DNA of 44,550 nt from an uncultured Collinsella sp. (GTDB taxonomy: Bacteria; Actinomycetota; Coriobacteriia; Coriobacteriales; Coriobacteriaceae), in contig CABRGB010000008.1 of the NCBI GenBank assembly GCA_902470345.1, positions 1 through 44,550 on the forward strand. Direction: 5' to 3'. A program made the position numbers and the translations under genes. The stretch's first letter is position 1, and every line of letters starts with the position of its first letter. This document shows positions 1 through 6,111 of the stretch, piece by piece. The notes below the pieces were generated by a model that was not told the origin of the DNA, made no database searches, and worked only from the letters and a program-made list of their open reading frames with translations.

Positions 1-2
1 GT

Positions 3-188
3 GGCGGTTTTGGTGACCGTGGCGGCGACCGTGGCGGTCGCGGCGGCTTTGGCGGCAACCGTGGTGGCTATGGCGATCGCGGTGGCAACCGTGGCGGCTT
101 CGGCGGCAACCGTGGTAACGACCGTGGCGGTCGCGGTGGCGATCGTGGCGGCCGCAACGGCGGCGGCTTCCGCGGCAACCGCTTCTAG
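3..188 (+). CDS. C-terminal RGG-rich tail of an RNA-binding protein, probably a DEAD-box RNA helicase (partial)
   Basis: Read in the third frame from the window edge, 61 codons are open and end at TAG 186-188. The product is almost only Gly, Arg, Asn, Asp and Phe, in blocks such as GGFGDRGGDRGG and GGFGGNRGG, and ends GFRGNRF. Tails like this bind RNA non-specifically and are typical of DeaD/CsdA-type cold-shock helicases and some RNA-binding proteins. The gene starts outside the window, so the catalytic part cannot be seen. Frame 1 is also open but gives a meaningless Ala/Val string. The repetitive GGC/GGT/CGT codons make this tail prone to length variation between strains. The helicase identity is inference; the RGG tail is directly read. 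Confidence 0.75.
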   Translation, partial: GGFGDRGGDRGGRGGFGGNRGGYGDRGGNRGGFGGNRGNDRGGRGGDRGGRNGGGFRGNRF

Positions 189-192
189 TTGG

Positions 193-220
193 GTTACGCG
201 GTTTTACCAAACCGCGTAAC
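193..220 (+). terminator. Perfect 12-bp hairpin just downstream of the RGG protein
   Basis: GTTACGCGGTTT (193-204) pairs perfectly with AAACCGCGTAAC (209-220) around a TACC loop, starting 5 bases after the stop codon. There is no T-run after it, so it may end transcription poorly alone or act as a 3'-end stabiliser. Position and strength support a 3'-end structure for the preceding gene. Confidence 0.55.
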
Positions 221-233
221 TAGTTGACGTTGC

Positions 234-332
234 AAACCCGCCAGAGCGGCAATCTGCCTTTCAGCTTCGATGGCATGACCAGAAGGTCAATGCCGCTTCG
301 CTTCAAGGCACCTTGCTCGCTCTGGCGGGTTT
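234..332. other. Nested 99-nt stem structure (possible small RNA, terminator or repeat element)
   Basis: Outer arms AAACCCGCCAGAGC (234-247) and its exact complement (319-332) enclose a second stem, TGCCTT (255-260) with AAGGCA (305-310). A third, apical stem lies inside: GGCATGACC (272-280), AGAA loop, then GGTC-A-ATGCC (285-294). The outer right arm runs into TTTT on the plus strand, as in an intrinsic terminator. Three concentric stems over 99 nt look like a folded RNA, but I do not recognise a known family and see no clear promoter. Confidence 0.45.
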
Positions 333-350
333 TCGCTGTCGGTACCAAAA

Positions 351-402
351 CATCGGCGTTGTCCTGATCAAAGCCTGCCAAAAAGGGACAGGTTTATTTT
401 GG
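351..402. repeat. Palindromic repeat A, copy 1
   Basis: CATCGGCGTT (351-360) lies 23 bases before CCTGCCAAAA (374-383). The core AGGGACAGGTTTA (384-396) and a decayed right arm TTTTGG (397-402) follow. The same flank, at the same distance, and the same left arm occur at 28083-28140, but there the 13-nt core is reverse-complemented and the right arm is intact (TTTTGGCAGG). Confidence 0.65.
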
Positions 403-404
403 TG

Positions 405-454
405 GTCGTTGGGGACGTTCTTGTTTGACTAGTCGTTTAAGAACACCCAACGAC
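405..454. repeat. Imperfect inverted repeat
   Basis: GTCGTTGGG (405-413) plus GTTCTT (417-422) pair with AAGAAC (439-444) plus CCCAACGAC (446-454), with a small asymmetric internal loop and a 16-nt apical loop. It directly continues the hairpin series that begins at 193. The function is not evident. Confidence 0.5.
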
Positions 455-462
455 TACATAGC

Positions 463-530
463 ATGAGAGTGGATAATCTCCCGGTTTGAGCCTGCATCCA
501 AGCTTAAAGTGGGAGATTATCCACTCTCAT
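463..530. repeat. Perfect 20-bp inverted repeat downstream of pdxT
   Basis: ATGAGAGTGGATAATCTCCC (463-482) is repeated as its exact complement at 511-530 around a 28-nt loop. It lies 21 bases beyond the pdxT stop on the minus strand, so it may serve as the 3'-end structure of the pdxS-pdxT transcript. No T-run follows on either strand, and the perfect arms suggest a dispersed palindromic element rather than a simple terminator. Confidence 0.6.
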
Positions 531-551
531 TTCGTTTGTTGATTTCGATGC

Positions 552-1139
552 CTACATTTGTAGGAACAGTTCGTGGAGGCGGGTGTCTTCGTCGAGTTCG
601 GGGTGGAAGGTTACGCCGAGCTGGTTGTCTTGGCGGGCGGCGACGATGCGGCCATCGACTTCGGCCAGGGCCTCGGCATCGCCGTGCACCTCAACGATGC
701 GGGGCGCGCGGATAAACGTCAGCGGCACTTCACCGTCGATGCCGGCTACCTGCCCCTTGGTTCGAAAGCTGCCGAGCTGCCTGCCGTAGGCATTGCGCTC
801 GACGAGCACATCCATGGTTGCCAGGCGCGGCGTCCCCTTATCGTCGTGGGCGGCAAGGTCGCGCGCCAGCAGAATCAAGCCGGCGCAGGTGCCCAGGACG
901 GGCATGCCTTCAGCGATACGGGCACGAAGCTCCTCGAGCATGCCGAGCTCGGCAAGCAGCTTCCCTTGAACGGTGGACTCGCCGCCGGGAAGTACCAGAC
1001 GGTCAAAGTCCTGCTTCAAATCAGCCGCCTGCCTCAGCTCAATACAGTGTGCGCCAAGCCCGGATAGTCTTGCCTCGTGCTCGGCAAAAGCGCCTTGGAC
1101 CGCCAGCACGGCGACCGTTTGGTCTGCATAATCGCTCAT
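552..1139 (-). CDS. pdxT: PdxT, glutaminase subunit of pyridoxal 5'-phosphate synthase
   Basis: This class I glutamine amidotransferase of 195 aa supplies ammonia from glutamine to PdxS in the DXP-independent vitamin B6 pathway. The N-terminal VAVLAVQGAFAEH signature, the GGES motif (about 52-55), the nucleophile Cys85 in GTCAG, and His179/Glu181 in HPEL form the expected catalytic set. Length matches the family. Translation probably starts at 1139, after AAAGGA at good spacing. It lies 20 bases downstream of pdxS on the same strand, so the two are co-transcribed. A long palindrome follows it. Confidence 0.95.
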   Translation of the reverse strand: MSDYADQTVAVLAVQGAFAEHEARLSGLGAHCIELRQAADLKQDFDRLVLPGGESTVQGKLLAELGMLEELRARIAEGMPVLGTCAGLILLARDLAAHDDKGTPRLATMDVLVERNAYGRQLGSFRTKGQVAGIDGEVPLTFIRAPRIVEVHGDAEALAEVDGRIVAARQDNQLGVTFHPELDEDTRLHELFLQM

Positions 1140-1159
1140 GTGCGATCCTTTCTGCCGGA

Positions 1160-2050
1160 CTAGCGTCCGCGCTCCTCCATGATGATTTCGATCTCGTCGG
1201 CGTTGATGCCCACCATGGCCTCGCCCAGGTCCTCCGAAAGCTCGGCGATGAGCTTGGCATCGGTGAAGTTTGCCACGGCCTTGACGATGGCGGCGGCGCG
1301 CTTGGCGGGGTCGCCGCTCTTAAAGATGCCCGAGCCGACAAAGACGCCCTCGGCGCCCAGTTGCATCATCAGCGCGGCGTCGGCAGGGGTCGCTACGCCG
1401 CCGGCGGCAAAGTTCACAACGGGAAGCTTGCCCGTGGCATGGACCTCGCGCACCAGCTCGACCGGAACCTGCAGTTGCTTGGCTGCCTCAAAGAGCTCGT
1501 CGTTGCGCAGGGCAACAACGTCACGGATCTGCTTTTGGATCTTGCGCATGTGACGCACGGCCTGAACGACGTCGCCCGTACCCGGCTCACCCTTGGTGCG
1601 AATCATCGTGGCGCCTTCGGCAACACGGCGCAGCGCCTCGCCCAGATCACGGGCGCCGCAGACAAACGGCACGTCAAACTGGGTCTTGTCGATGTGATAG
1701 ACGTCATCGGCAGGGGAGAGAACCTCGGACTCGTCGATGTAGTCGATCTCGATGGCCTGCAGGACCTGCGCCTCGACGATGTGACCGATGCGGCACTTGG
1801 CCATGACGGGGATGGAGACGGCCTCCTGGATGCCCTTGATCATCTTGGGGTCGCTCATGCGCGAGACGCCGCCTGCGGCACGGATGTCGGCCGGGATGCG
1901 CTCGAGGGCCATGACGGCGCAGGCGCCTGCCTCCTCGGCGATGCGTGCCTGCTCGGGCGTGGTAACGTCCATGATGACGCCGCCCTTGAGCATCTGCGCG
2001 AGCTCGCGATTGAGTTTGACGCGGTCGGCCTTGCTGTTCTGTTCTGCCAT
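1160..2050 (-). CDS. pdxS: PdxS, synthase subunit of pyridoxal 5'-phosphate synthase
   Basis: A 296-aa TIM-barrel protein that condenses ribose 5-phosphate, glyceraldehyde 3-phosphate and ammonia into PLP in a 12+12 complex with PdxT. Visible family blocks are LKGGVIMDV, GACAVMALERIPADIR, the first catalytic lysine in PVMAKCRIGH (about Lys85), and the second lysine in MIRTKGEPGTGD. The start at 2050 (MAEQNSK) has GGGAG five bases upstream. A longer in-frame extension to 2092 lacks support. It is divergent from a MocR-type regulator, the usual PdxR arrangement. Confidence 0.96.
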   Translation of the reverse strand: MAEQNSKADRVKLNRELAQMLKGGVIMDVTTPEQARIAEEAGACAVMALERIPADIRAAGGVSRMSDPKMIKGIQEAVSIPVMAKCRIGHIVEAQVLQAIEIDYIDESEVLSPADDVYHIDKTQFDVPFVCGARDLGEALRRVAEGATMIRTKGEPGTGDVVQAVRHMRKIQKQIRDVVALRNDELFEAAKQLQVPVELVREVHATGKLPVVNFAAGGVATPADAALMMQLGAEGVFVGSGIFKSGDPAKRAAAIVKAVANFTDAKLIAELSEDLGEAMVGINADEIEIIMEERGR

Positions 2051-2115
2051 GGTTGCTCCCTTGGTTGGCATGTGCATTGCTTGTCGGAACATCCTATCGG
2101 GGAGCTGGGTATGAC

Positions 2116-2144
2116 AAAATACTCAGTTTTCGAGATAATTACAA
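2116..2144 (-). promoter_or_regulatory. Candidate pdxS promoter
   Basis: On the minus strand TTGTAA (plus 2139-2144) and TATTTT (plus 2116-2121) are separated by exactly 17 bases and lie about 65 bp upstream of the pdxS start. The -35 hexamer overlaps one of two direct AAGGTCAG repeats, which fits regulation by the divergent MocR protein. Confidence 0.5.
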
Positions 2145-2184
2145 GGTCAGACTAATACCAGATTGAATGACTTAATAAGGTCAG
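2143..2184 (+). promoter_or_regulatory. Candidate MocR/PdxR operator: two direct AAGGTCAG repeats
   Basis: AAGGTCAG occurs at 2143-2150 and 2177-2184, start to start 34 bp, about three helical turns apart. MocR-family regulators commonly bind direct repeats on one DNA face in such divergent regions. One repeat overlaps the candidate pdxS -35; the other adjoins the regulator's ribosome site, which would permit autoregulation. The binding role is inference. Confidence 0.45.
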
Positions 2185-2195
2185 GTGATAGGCTC

Positions 2196-3635
2196 ATGCT
2201 TGACTACAATTTGGAAAAACGCGGCGAAGCATCGCTCTATGAGTATGTTTACCAGCAAATTCGAGATGATATCGTAGCTGGACGCATTGTGGCGGGGGAG
2301 CATTTGCCGTCTAAGCGCGCCTTTGCCAGTCATCTGGGAATCAGTGTTATTACCATCGAGAATGCATATAGCCAGTTACTCGCTGAGGGCTATATTTGCT
2401 CAATACCACGTCGTGGCTACTACGCTTGCGAGCTTCCGGATGCACCGGTTTTGGCTTCGGCTGCGGAGGGCATCGACCGAGATGCCGTCTCTGTGGGCCC
2501 CAGCGTGCATGATGTCAACGGACAGGTCGAGCGATTCGATGCGCTTTCTCCTTCTGCTTTGGAGGCGGCGCGGCTTTGGCAAAGCGCGCTACGGGCGACG
2601 CTGGCATCCGAAGACGAGCGCGAAATCTTTTCGCCCGCACCGGCGCAGGGCACTGCTCGGCTGCGACGCGCAATTGCTCACCATCTGCACGGGACAAGGG
2701 GTATGAATGTCGACCCCAACAACATCGTTATCGGTGCGGGCGCCCAGCTGCTCGATACCATGTTGGTTCAGTTGCTTGGCGCGGACAAGGTGTATGCGGT
2801 TGAGGATCCGGGCTATTTGCGTCTGACGCGTATCTATCAGGCTATGGGCTGCAAAGTTCGACATATCCCGTTGGATGATGAGGGCGTGGACTTGAGCACT
2901 CTGCAGAAAAGCGGGACCGATGTCCTTCACCTGATGCCGTCCCATCAGTATCCGACCGGCCTTGTGACGAGCATTGCGCGTCGCTATGCGCTTCTGAGCT
3001 GGGCCGCCGAGCAGCCGGGCCGATATCTCATCGAAGACGACTTCGATTGCGAGTTTCGCCTTGCCGGCAAGCCGATTCCTGCGCTCGCGTCAATCGACGC
3101 CGCCCAGTCGGTTATCTATACCAACACGTTTTCGAAGAGCCTTTCATCGGCGTTGCGTCTAGCGTACATGGTGTTGCCCGATGAGCTGATGGAGCGGTTT
3201 AGGCACAACCTTGGTTTTTACGCCTCATCGGTGAGCTCTGTTGACCAGGTCGCTTTGGCTCGTTTGCTGGAATCGGGTGATTACGAGCGACATGTGAACC
3301 GCGTGCGCGTGCGCGCTCGCGAGGCGCGCGATGGCCTGGCGGCGCTTGTACGGAAAGCGTTCCCGGCAGGGGAGGTTTCAATCGAGCATGCAGACGCCGG
3401 CCTTTACTGCACCGTGGCTGCAGAGCGCGGAGCGGGTGGAAGCTCTTTTGTGCGGGCCCTCACGCGCTCGGGTATCCCGTTCGTCGATGTCAGTGACTGC
3501 TATTGGTGTGCCGATGGCGCATCTGTCCCTGAAAACTCAAGTCAAATTCTTGTTCAGTATGACGATTTGAGTCCAAAAGTGCTTAATACCTTGGAATTGC
3601 AGCTAATGGGAGCACTCTGCAACCTAAGTGAGTAG
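2196..3635 (+). CDS. pdxR: MocR-type transcriptional regulator (GntR wHTH fused to an aminotransferase-like domain), likely PdxR
   Basis: A 479-aa DNA-binding regulator that senses PLP. The first ~75 residues form a GntR winged helix (SLYEYVYQQIRDDIVAGRI, then LPSKRAFASHLGISVITIENAY). The rest is a fold-type I aminotransferase-like domain with IEDDFDCEFR and the PLP lysine in NTFSKSLSS. I prefer the ATG at 2196, which has AGGTGA seven bases upstream, over a TTG at 2163. Divergence from pdxST supports control of B6 synthesis. The last four residues and stop (LSE, TAG) come from the repeat element beginning at 3624, so the C-terminus has been capped by that element. Confidence 0.88.
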   Translation: MLDYNLEKRGEASLYEYVYQQIRDDIVAGRIVAGEHLPSKRAFASHLGISVITIENAYSQLLAEGYICSIPRRGYYACELPDAPVLASAAEGIDRDAVSVGPSVHDVNGQVERFDALSPSALEAARLWQSALRATLASEDEREIFSPAPAQGTARLRRAIAHHLHGTRGMNVDPNNIVIGAGAQLLDTMLVQLLGADKVYAVEDPGYLRLTRIYQAMGCKVRHIPLDDEGVDLSTLQKSGTDVLHLMPSHQYPTGLVTSIARRYALLSWAAEQPGRYLIEDDFDCEFRLAGKPIPALASIDAAQSVIYTNTFSKSLSSALRLAYMVLPDELMERFRHNLGFYASSVSSVDQVALARLLESGDYERHVNRVRVRAREARDGLAALVRKAFPAGEVSIEHADAGLYCTVAAERGAGGSSFVRALTRSGIPFVDVSDCYWCADGASVPENSSQILVQYDDLSPKVLNTLELQLMGALCNLSE

Positions 3636-3744
3636 ACCTTTGGAACTTTGGCGACCAGGCAGTTTTGTAACAAGCTATCTACCTGCGGTTTTGAAAAGCA
3701 GGATGACCGGCCTGCTCGGGATGTTCAAAAAAATCTACTCACTT
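3624..3744. repeat. Repeat element R, copy 1 (terminal inverted repeats, about 120 bp)
   Basis: Ends AAGTGAGTAGA (3626-3636) and TCTACTCACTT (3734-3744) are exact inverted repeats. The interior shares TTTGGCGACCAGGC and TACCTGCGG with the copy at 5043-5165 and TACCTGCGG with the copy at 18607-18729. CTAAGTGAGTAG at the left end carries TAA, TGA and TAG in the three forward frames; the TAG is the stop codon of the upstream regulator. No coding capacity. Confidence 0.85.
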
Positions 3745-3777
3745 GCCGCGCAAAGTTTCTGCATAAGAAAAAAATGG

Positions 3778-3843
3778 GTTTTCAACAGGGCTTCGTCCAG
3801 CTTTTGGCAAGCTTTTGGCCAGTTGGTGAGGGCTGTTGAAAAC
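3778..3843. repeat. Perfect 11-bp inverted repeat upstream of the nuclease gene
   Basis: GTTTTCAACAG (3778-3788) and CTGTTGAAAAC (3833-3843) are exact complements around a 44-nt loop that itself holds GCTTTTGGC twice. It lies in the 180-bp gap between repeat copy 1 and the DUF559-like gene. It could be a leader structure or operator; no function can be assigned. Confidence 0.45.
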
Positions 3844-3926
3844 TTAACAGTCCGTTCGGTGCCATTTTTGGTGCGTTCGCCCCAATGCGAGACAGGCTGG
3901 GTTGAAATTCGTGTTTTCCTGTGCCT

Positions 3927-5054
3927 ATGAAGGATTTACTTTGTGACATATCGGCTTTTAGATACTGGCGTTTGCCCCCTCAAGTCCGCGCTTTGTGTCC
4001 GCCGCTTCCGCGACCGGAAGAAGACCGGCAGCGATATGACCTCGCCCGTAACCCGACGGCTGCGGTTGCGCTCGGCTTTCCGTTGTATACATTGGTTCGG
4101 ACGAGAAACAAACGGACTTGTCCTGCCAGCATTAGACAGCGGCTGTTCCTTGGTGAGCTCCCCAGGGAATCTGTGCTGGAAACGGAGCATGGATTTTTGA
4201 TTACGTCTCCTCTACTGACGGCATTCATCATGTCGCGGCATCTGACGGATCTTCAGCTTCTTTTTGTGTTGGCGGAGATGTGCGGCCTGTTTGCGGTGTG
4301 TGCTCTGCCAGCGGCACTCGAGGCGGAGCTTTCGCGTGCAATTGATTCGGGCACGATTTCGACAACGTTCGGTTGGGTGCGCTGCCCGTCCGAGGACGGC
4401 ACCGCTTCAAATTTATGGCGTCGAGACGCTTTGGTTTTAGGCAGAGACCTTGACCGTTTTTGTTCAGATGTTTGCGGGATGCGTTACGGCAATAGATTTA
4501 TGGCGGTATCGCAACTCGTTCCATTGGGTGCCGCGTCGCCTTTTGAGGTCGAGGCGTATTTGTTGCTTGGACTGCCGCGAGCCCTGGGAGGCGAAGGGTT
4601 TTGCGGCATAGAGCTCAATGTCGAAGTGACGTTAGGCACAAGTGCTCAAGCGATTGTGGGAAAGTCCCGTGTGTATATCGATCTACTTCTGTCTTCGCCG
4701 GACGGCAAGCGACAGGTGGCCATTGAATGTCAGGGAAAGGCCTCGCACGGACGCGCAGGGGATGGCTTGCGTGACGCTGACCGCATGACAGCCCTTCAGG
4801 CCATGGGCTACGATGTACTTCTCCTGACACACAGACAGATATCCGATGAGGGTAGATTCCGCGCGATCGTTAAGGCCGTATGCAGAATGCTCGATGCGGA
4901 ATATCGTGATAAAAGCTCGGATGAGCAAAGGGCTGAGACATTACTTCGGTCTGAACTATTCGTTGACTGGACAAAATTGGGAGTAATCGACGGAAAGATG
5001 CCTGTTAGACACAAAACAGCTCGATCGTGGACGGCTGCGGTTCTAAGTGAGTAG
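3927..5054 (+). CDS. Orphan DUF559/Vsr-like PD-(D/E)XK nuclease-fold protein
   Basis: About 375 aa. The C-terminal third has the endonuclease-like core of DUF559: a strand with Asp in RVYIDLLL, then QVAIECQGKASHG (Glu and Gln/Lys of the active site), then DRMTALQAMGYDVLLLTHRQI. The N-terminal 200 residues (from ISAFRYWRLPPQVR) are unlike any family I can name; their length and position recall AbiEi-like proteins with a DUF559 tail, but no AbiEii partner is next door. The start is uncertain: ATG 3927 has no good ribosome site, and GTG 3921 is possible. It looks richer in A+T than its neighbours and lies between two same-direction copies of repeat R. Its own end (LSE, TAG) is supplied by the second copy. 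Acquisition as a cassette is likely; the biological role is unknown. Confidence 0.7.
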   Translation: MKDLLCDISAFRYWRLPPQVRALCPPLPRPEEDRQRYDLARNPTAAVALGFPLYTLVRTRNKRTCPASIRQRLFLGELPRESVLETEHGFLITSPLLTAFIMSRHLTDLQLLFVLAEMCGLFAVCALPAALEAELSRAIDSGTISTTFGWVRCPSEDGTASNLWRRDALVLGRDLDRFCSDVCGMRYGNRFMAVSQLVPLGAASPFEVEAYLLLGLPRALGGEGFCGIELNVEVTLGTSAQAIVGKSRVYIDLLLSSPDGKRQVAIECQGKASHGRAGDGLRDADRMTALQAMGYDVLLLTHRQISDEGRFRAIVKAVCRMLDAEYRDKSSDEQRAETLLRSELFVDWTKLGVIDGKMPVRHKTARSWTAAVLSE

Positions 5055-5165
5055 ACTTTTGGCACTTTGGCGACCAGGCCGTTTTGCAGCAAGTCATTTA
5101 CCTGCGGCTTTATAAAGCAATATGGATGGTGTGCTCCGCAAGTTTCAAAAAGTCTACTCACTTAG
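5043..5165. repeat. Repeat element R, copy 2
   Basis: CTAAGTGAGTAGACTTTT (5043-5060) and its exact complement (5148-5165) form perfect 18-bp terminal inverted repeats of a 123-bp element in the same orientation as copy 1. The TAG at 5052-5054 terminates the nuclease gene. The interior shares TTTGGCGACCAGGC and TACCTGCGG with copy 1. Confidence 0.88.
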
Positions 5166-5230
5166 TTTTTGACGAGAAACTGATGCCTAAGGTGGTCTTA
5201 TTTCAGGGCGTTAACGAGTCCTCGAGACAC

Positions 5231-5261
5231 AAAAAGGCCCGAACCATGCGGTCCGGGCCTT
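5231..5261 (-). terminator. Intrinsic terminator of rubrerythrin
   Basis: On the minus strand a GC-rich stem (AAGGCCCG with CGGGCCTT, plus three more pairs and an ATGC loop) runs directly into TTTTT. It begins 33 bases after the rubrerythrin stop. Confidence 0.85.
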
Positions 5262-5294
5262 ATCGAGCTAAAGATTGTCTCTCAGGCGGTTGGC

Positions 5295-5855
5295 TTAGCC
5301 AAAGTAGCGCTTGAGCAGGCCGGCGAAAGCCTTGCCGTGGCGGGCCTCGTCGCGAGCCATCTCGTGCACGGTGTCGTGGATGGCATCGAGGCCGGCGGCC
5401 TTGGCACGCTTGGCAAGATCGGTCTTGCCGGCGGTGGCGCCGTTCTCGGCCTCAACGCGCATCTCGAGGTTCTTCTTGGTGGAGTCGGTCACGACCTCGC
5501 CCAGGAGCTCAGCGAACTTGGCGGCGTGCTCGGCCTCCTCGTGAGCGGCCTTCTCCCAGTACAGGCCGATCTCGGGATAGCCCTCGCGATGGGCGACGCG
5601 AGCCATGGCCAGGTACATACCGACCTCAGAGCACTCGCCCTCAAAGTTGGCGCGCAGGTCGGCAACGATGTCCTCGGAGACACCCTCCATCTTGGCGACG
5701 CCCACGACGTGCTCGGCAGCCCACTCGAGCTGACCCTCCTCCTGCTTCAGGAAACGAGAACCGGGAACGCCGCACTGGGGGCACTTGAAGTCCTCGGGCA
5801 GCTGGTCGCCGTCGAACTCTTCCACATAACCGCAAACGGGGCAAACAAACTTCAT
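5295..5855 (-). CDS. Reverse rubrerythrin (N-terminal rubredoxin, C-terminal diiron ferritin-like domain)
   Basis: A 186-aa cytoplasmic peroxide-detoxifying enzyme that passes electrons from NAD(P)H-linked rubredoxin partners to H2O2. Cys5/Cys8 (CPVCGY) and Cys25/Cys28 (CPQCGV) form a rubredoxin-type iron site at the N-terminus, the reverse of classical rubrerythrin. The four-helix diiron part has EGECSEVGMY, HEEAEHAAKFAELL and ARDEARHGKAF with the Glu/ExxH ligands. The start at 5855 has AAAGGA about eight bases upstream; the upstream in-frame extension lacks similarity. It is monocistronic with its own terminator and promoter, as expected for an oxidative-stress gene of an anaerobe. Confidence 0.94.
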   Translation of the reverse strand: MKFVCPVCGYVEEFDGDQLPEDFKCPQCGVPGSRFLKQEEGQLEWAAEHVVGVAKMEGVSEDIVADLRANFEGECSEVGMYLAMARVAHREGYPEIGLYWEKAAHEEAEHAAKFAELLGEVVTDSTKKNLEMRVEAENGATAGKTDLAKRAKAAGLDAIHDTVHEMARDEARHGKAFAGLLKRYFG

Positions 5856-5939
5856 GATTCGATCCTTTCGATCGATGGCGATGGCGCGCTCGTCCGGTCC
5901 CGTAAGGGCCCTCTCCGGACGTGCGTCTTGACGGGTTCT

Positions 5940-5967
5940 ATTATCCATAAATGCAACCAAATGTGAA
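5940..5967 (-). promoter_or_regulatory. Candidate rubrerythrin promoter
   Basis: On the minus strand TTCACA (plus 5962-5967) and GATAAT (plus 5940-5945) are separated by 16 bases, about 85 bp upstream of the start codon. Both hexamers are one mismatch from consensus. Confidence 0.5.
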
Positions 5968-6033
5968 GCCTATTAGGAATGATTTTTAATAAAACAATTT
6001 TGAGATATGAAGATGTTGATTGATTAACGATTG

Positions 6034-6092
6034 GCAGACCGTCTGCGATCTCTGCTGAGTACAATCGGTCGAGCAAATGTTGACCTATCAAC
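6034..6092. promoter_or_regulatory. Two small inverted repeats upstream of the alcohol dehydrogenase gene
   Basis: GCAGAC-C-GTCTGC (6034-6046) and GTTGA-CCTA-TCAAC (6079-6092) both lie between the rubrerythrin promoter and the dehydrogenase start. Either could be an operator for the adh-aldh pair. No convincing -35/-10 pair is visible on the plus strand. Confidence 0.3.
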
Positions 6093-6111
6093 AAATGAAG
6101 GAGCTTCCTTT

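Noticed and set aside
1..219. Frame 1 open reading frame of 72 codons
   Set aside because: It gives an Ala/Val-only string; the same DNA in frame 3 encodes a sensible RGG tail.
234..332. Small SRP RNA
   Set aside because: The conserved SRP apical loop and asymmetric internal loop are absent.
818..2155. Long plus-strand frame opposite pdxS and pdxT
   Set aside because: It is the GC-biased shadow of two certain genes, with no ribosome site or domain.
3628..3930. 100-codon frame across repeat copy 1
   Set aside because: It starts inside the repeat and has no ribosome site; the repeat itself explains the sequence.
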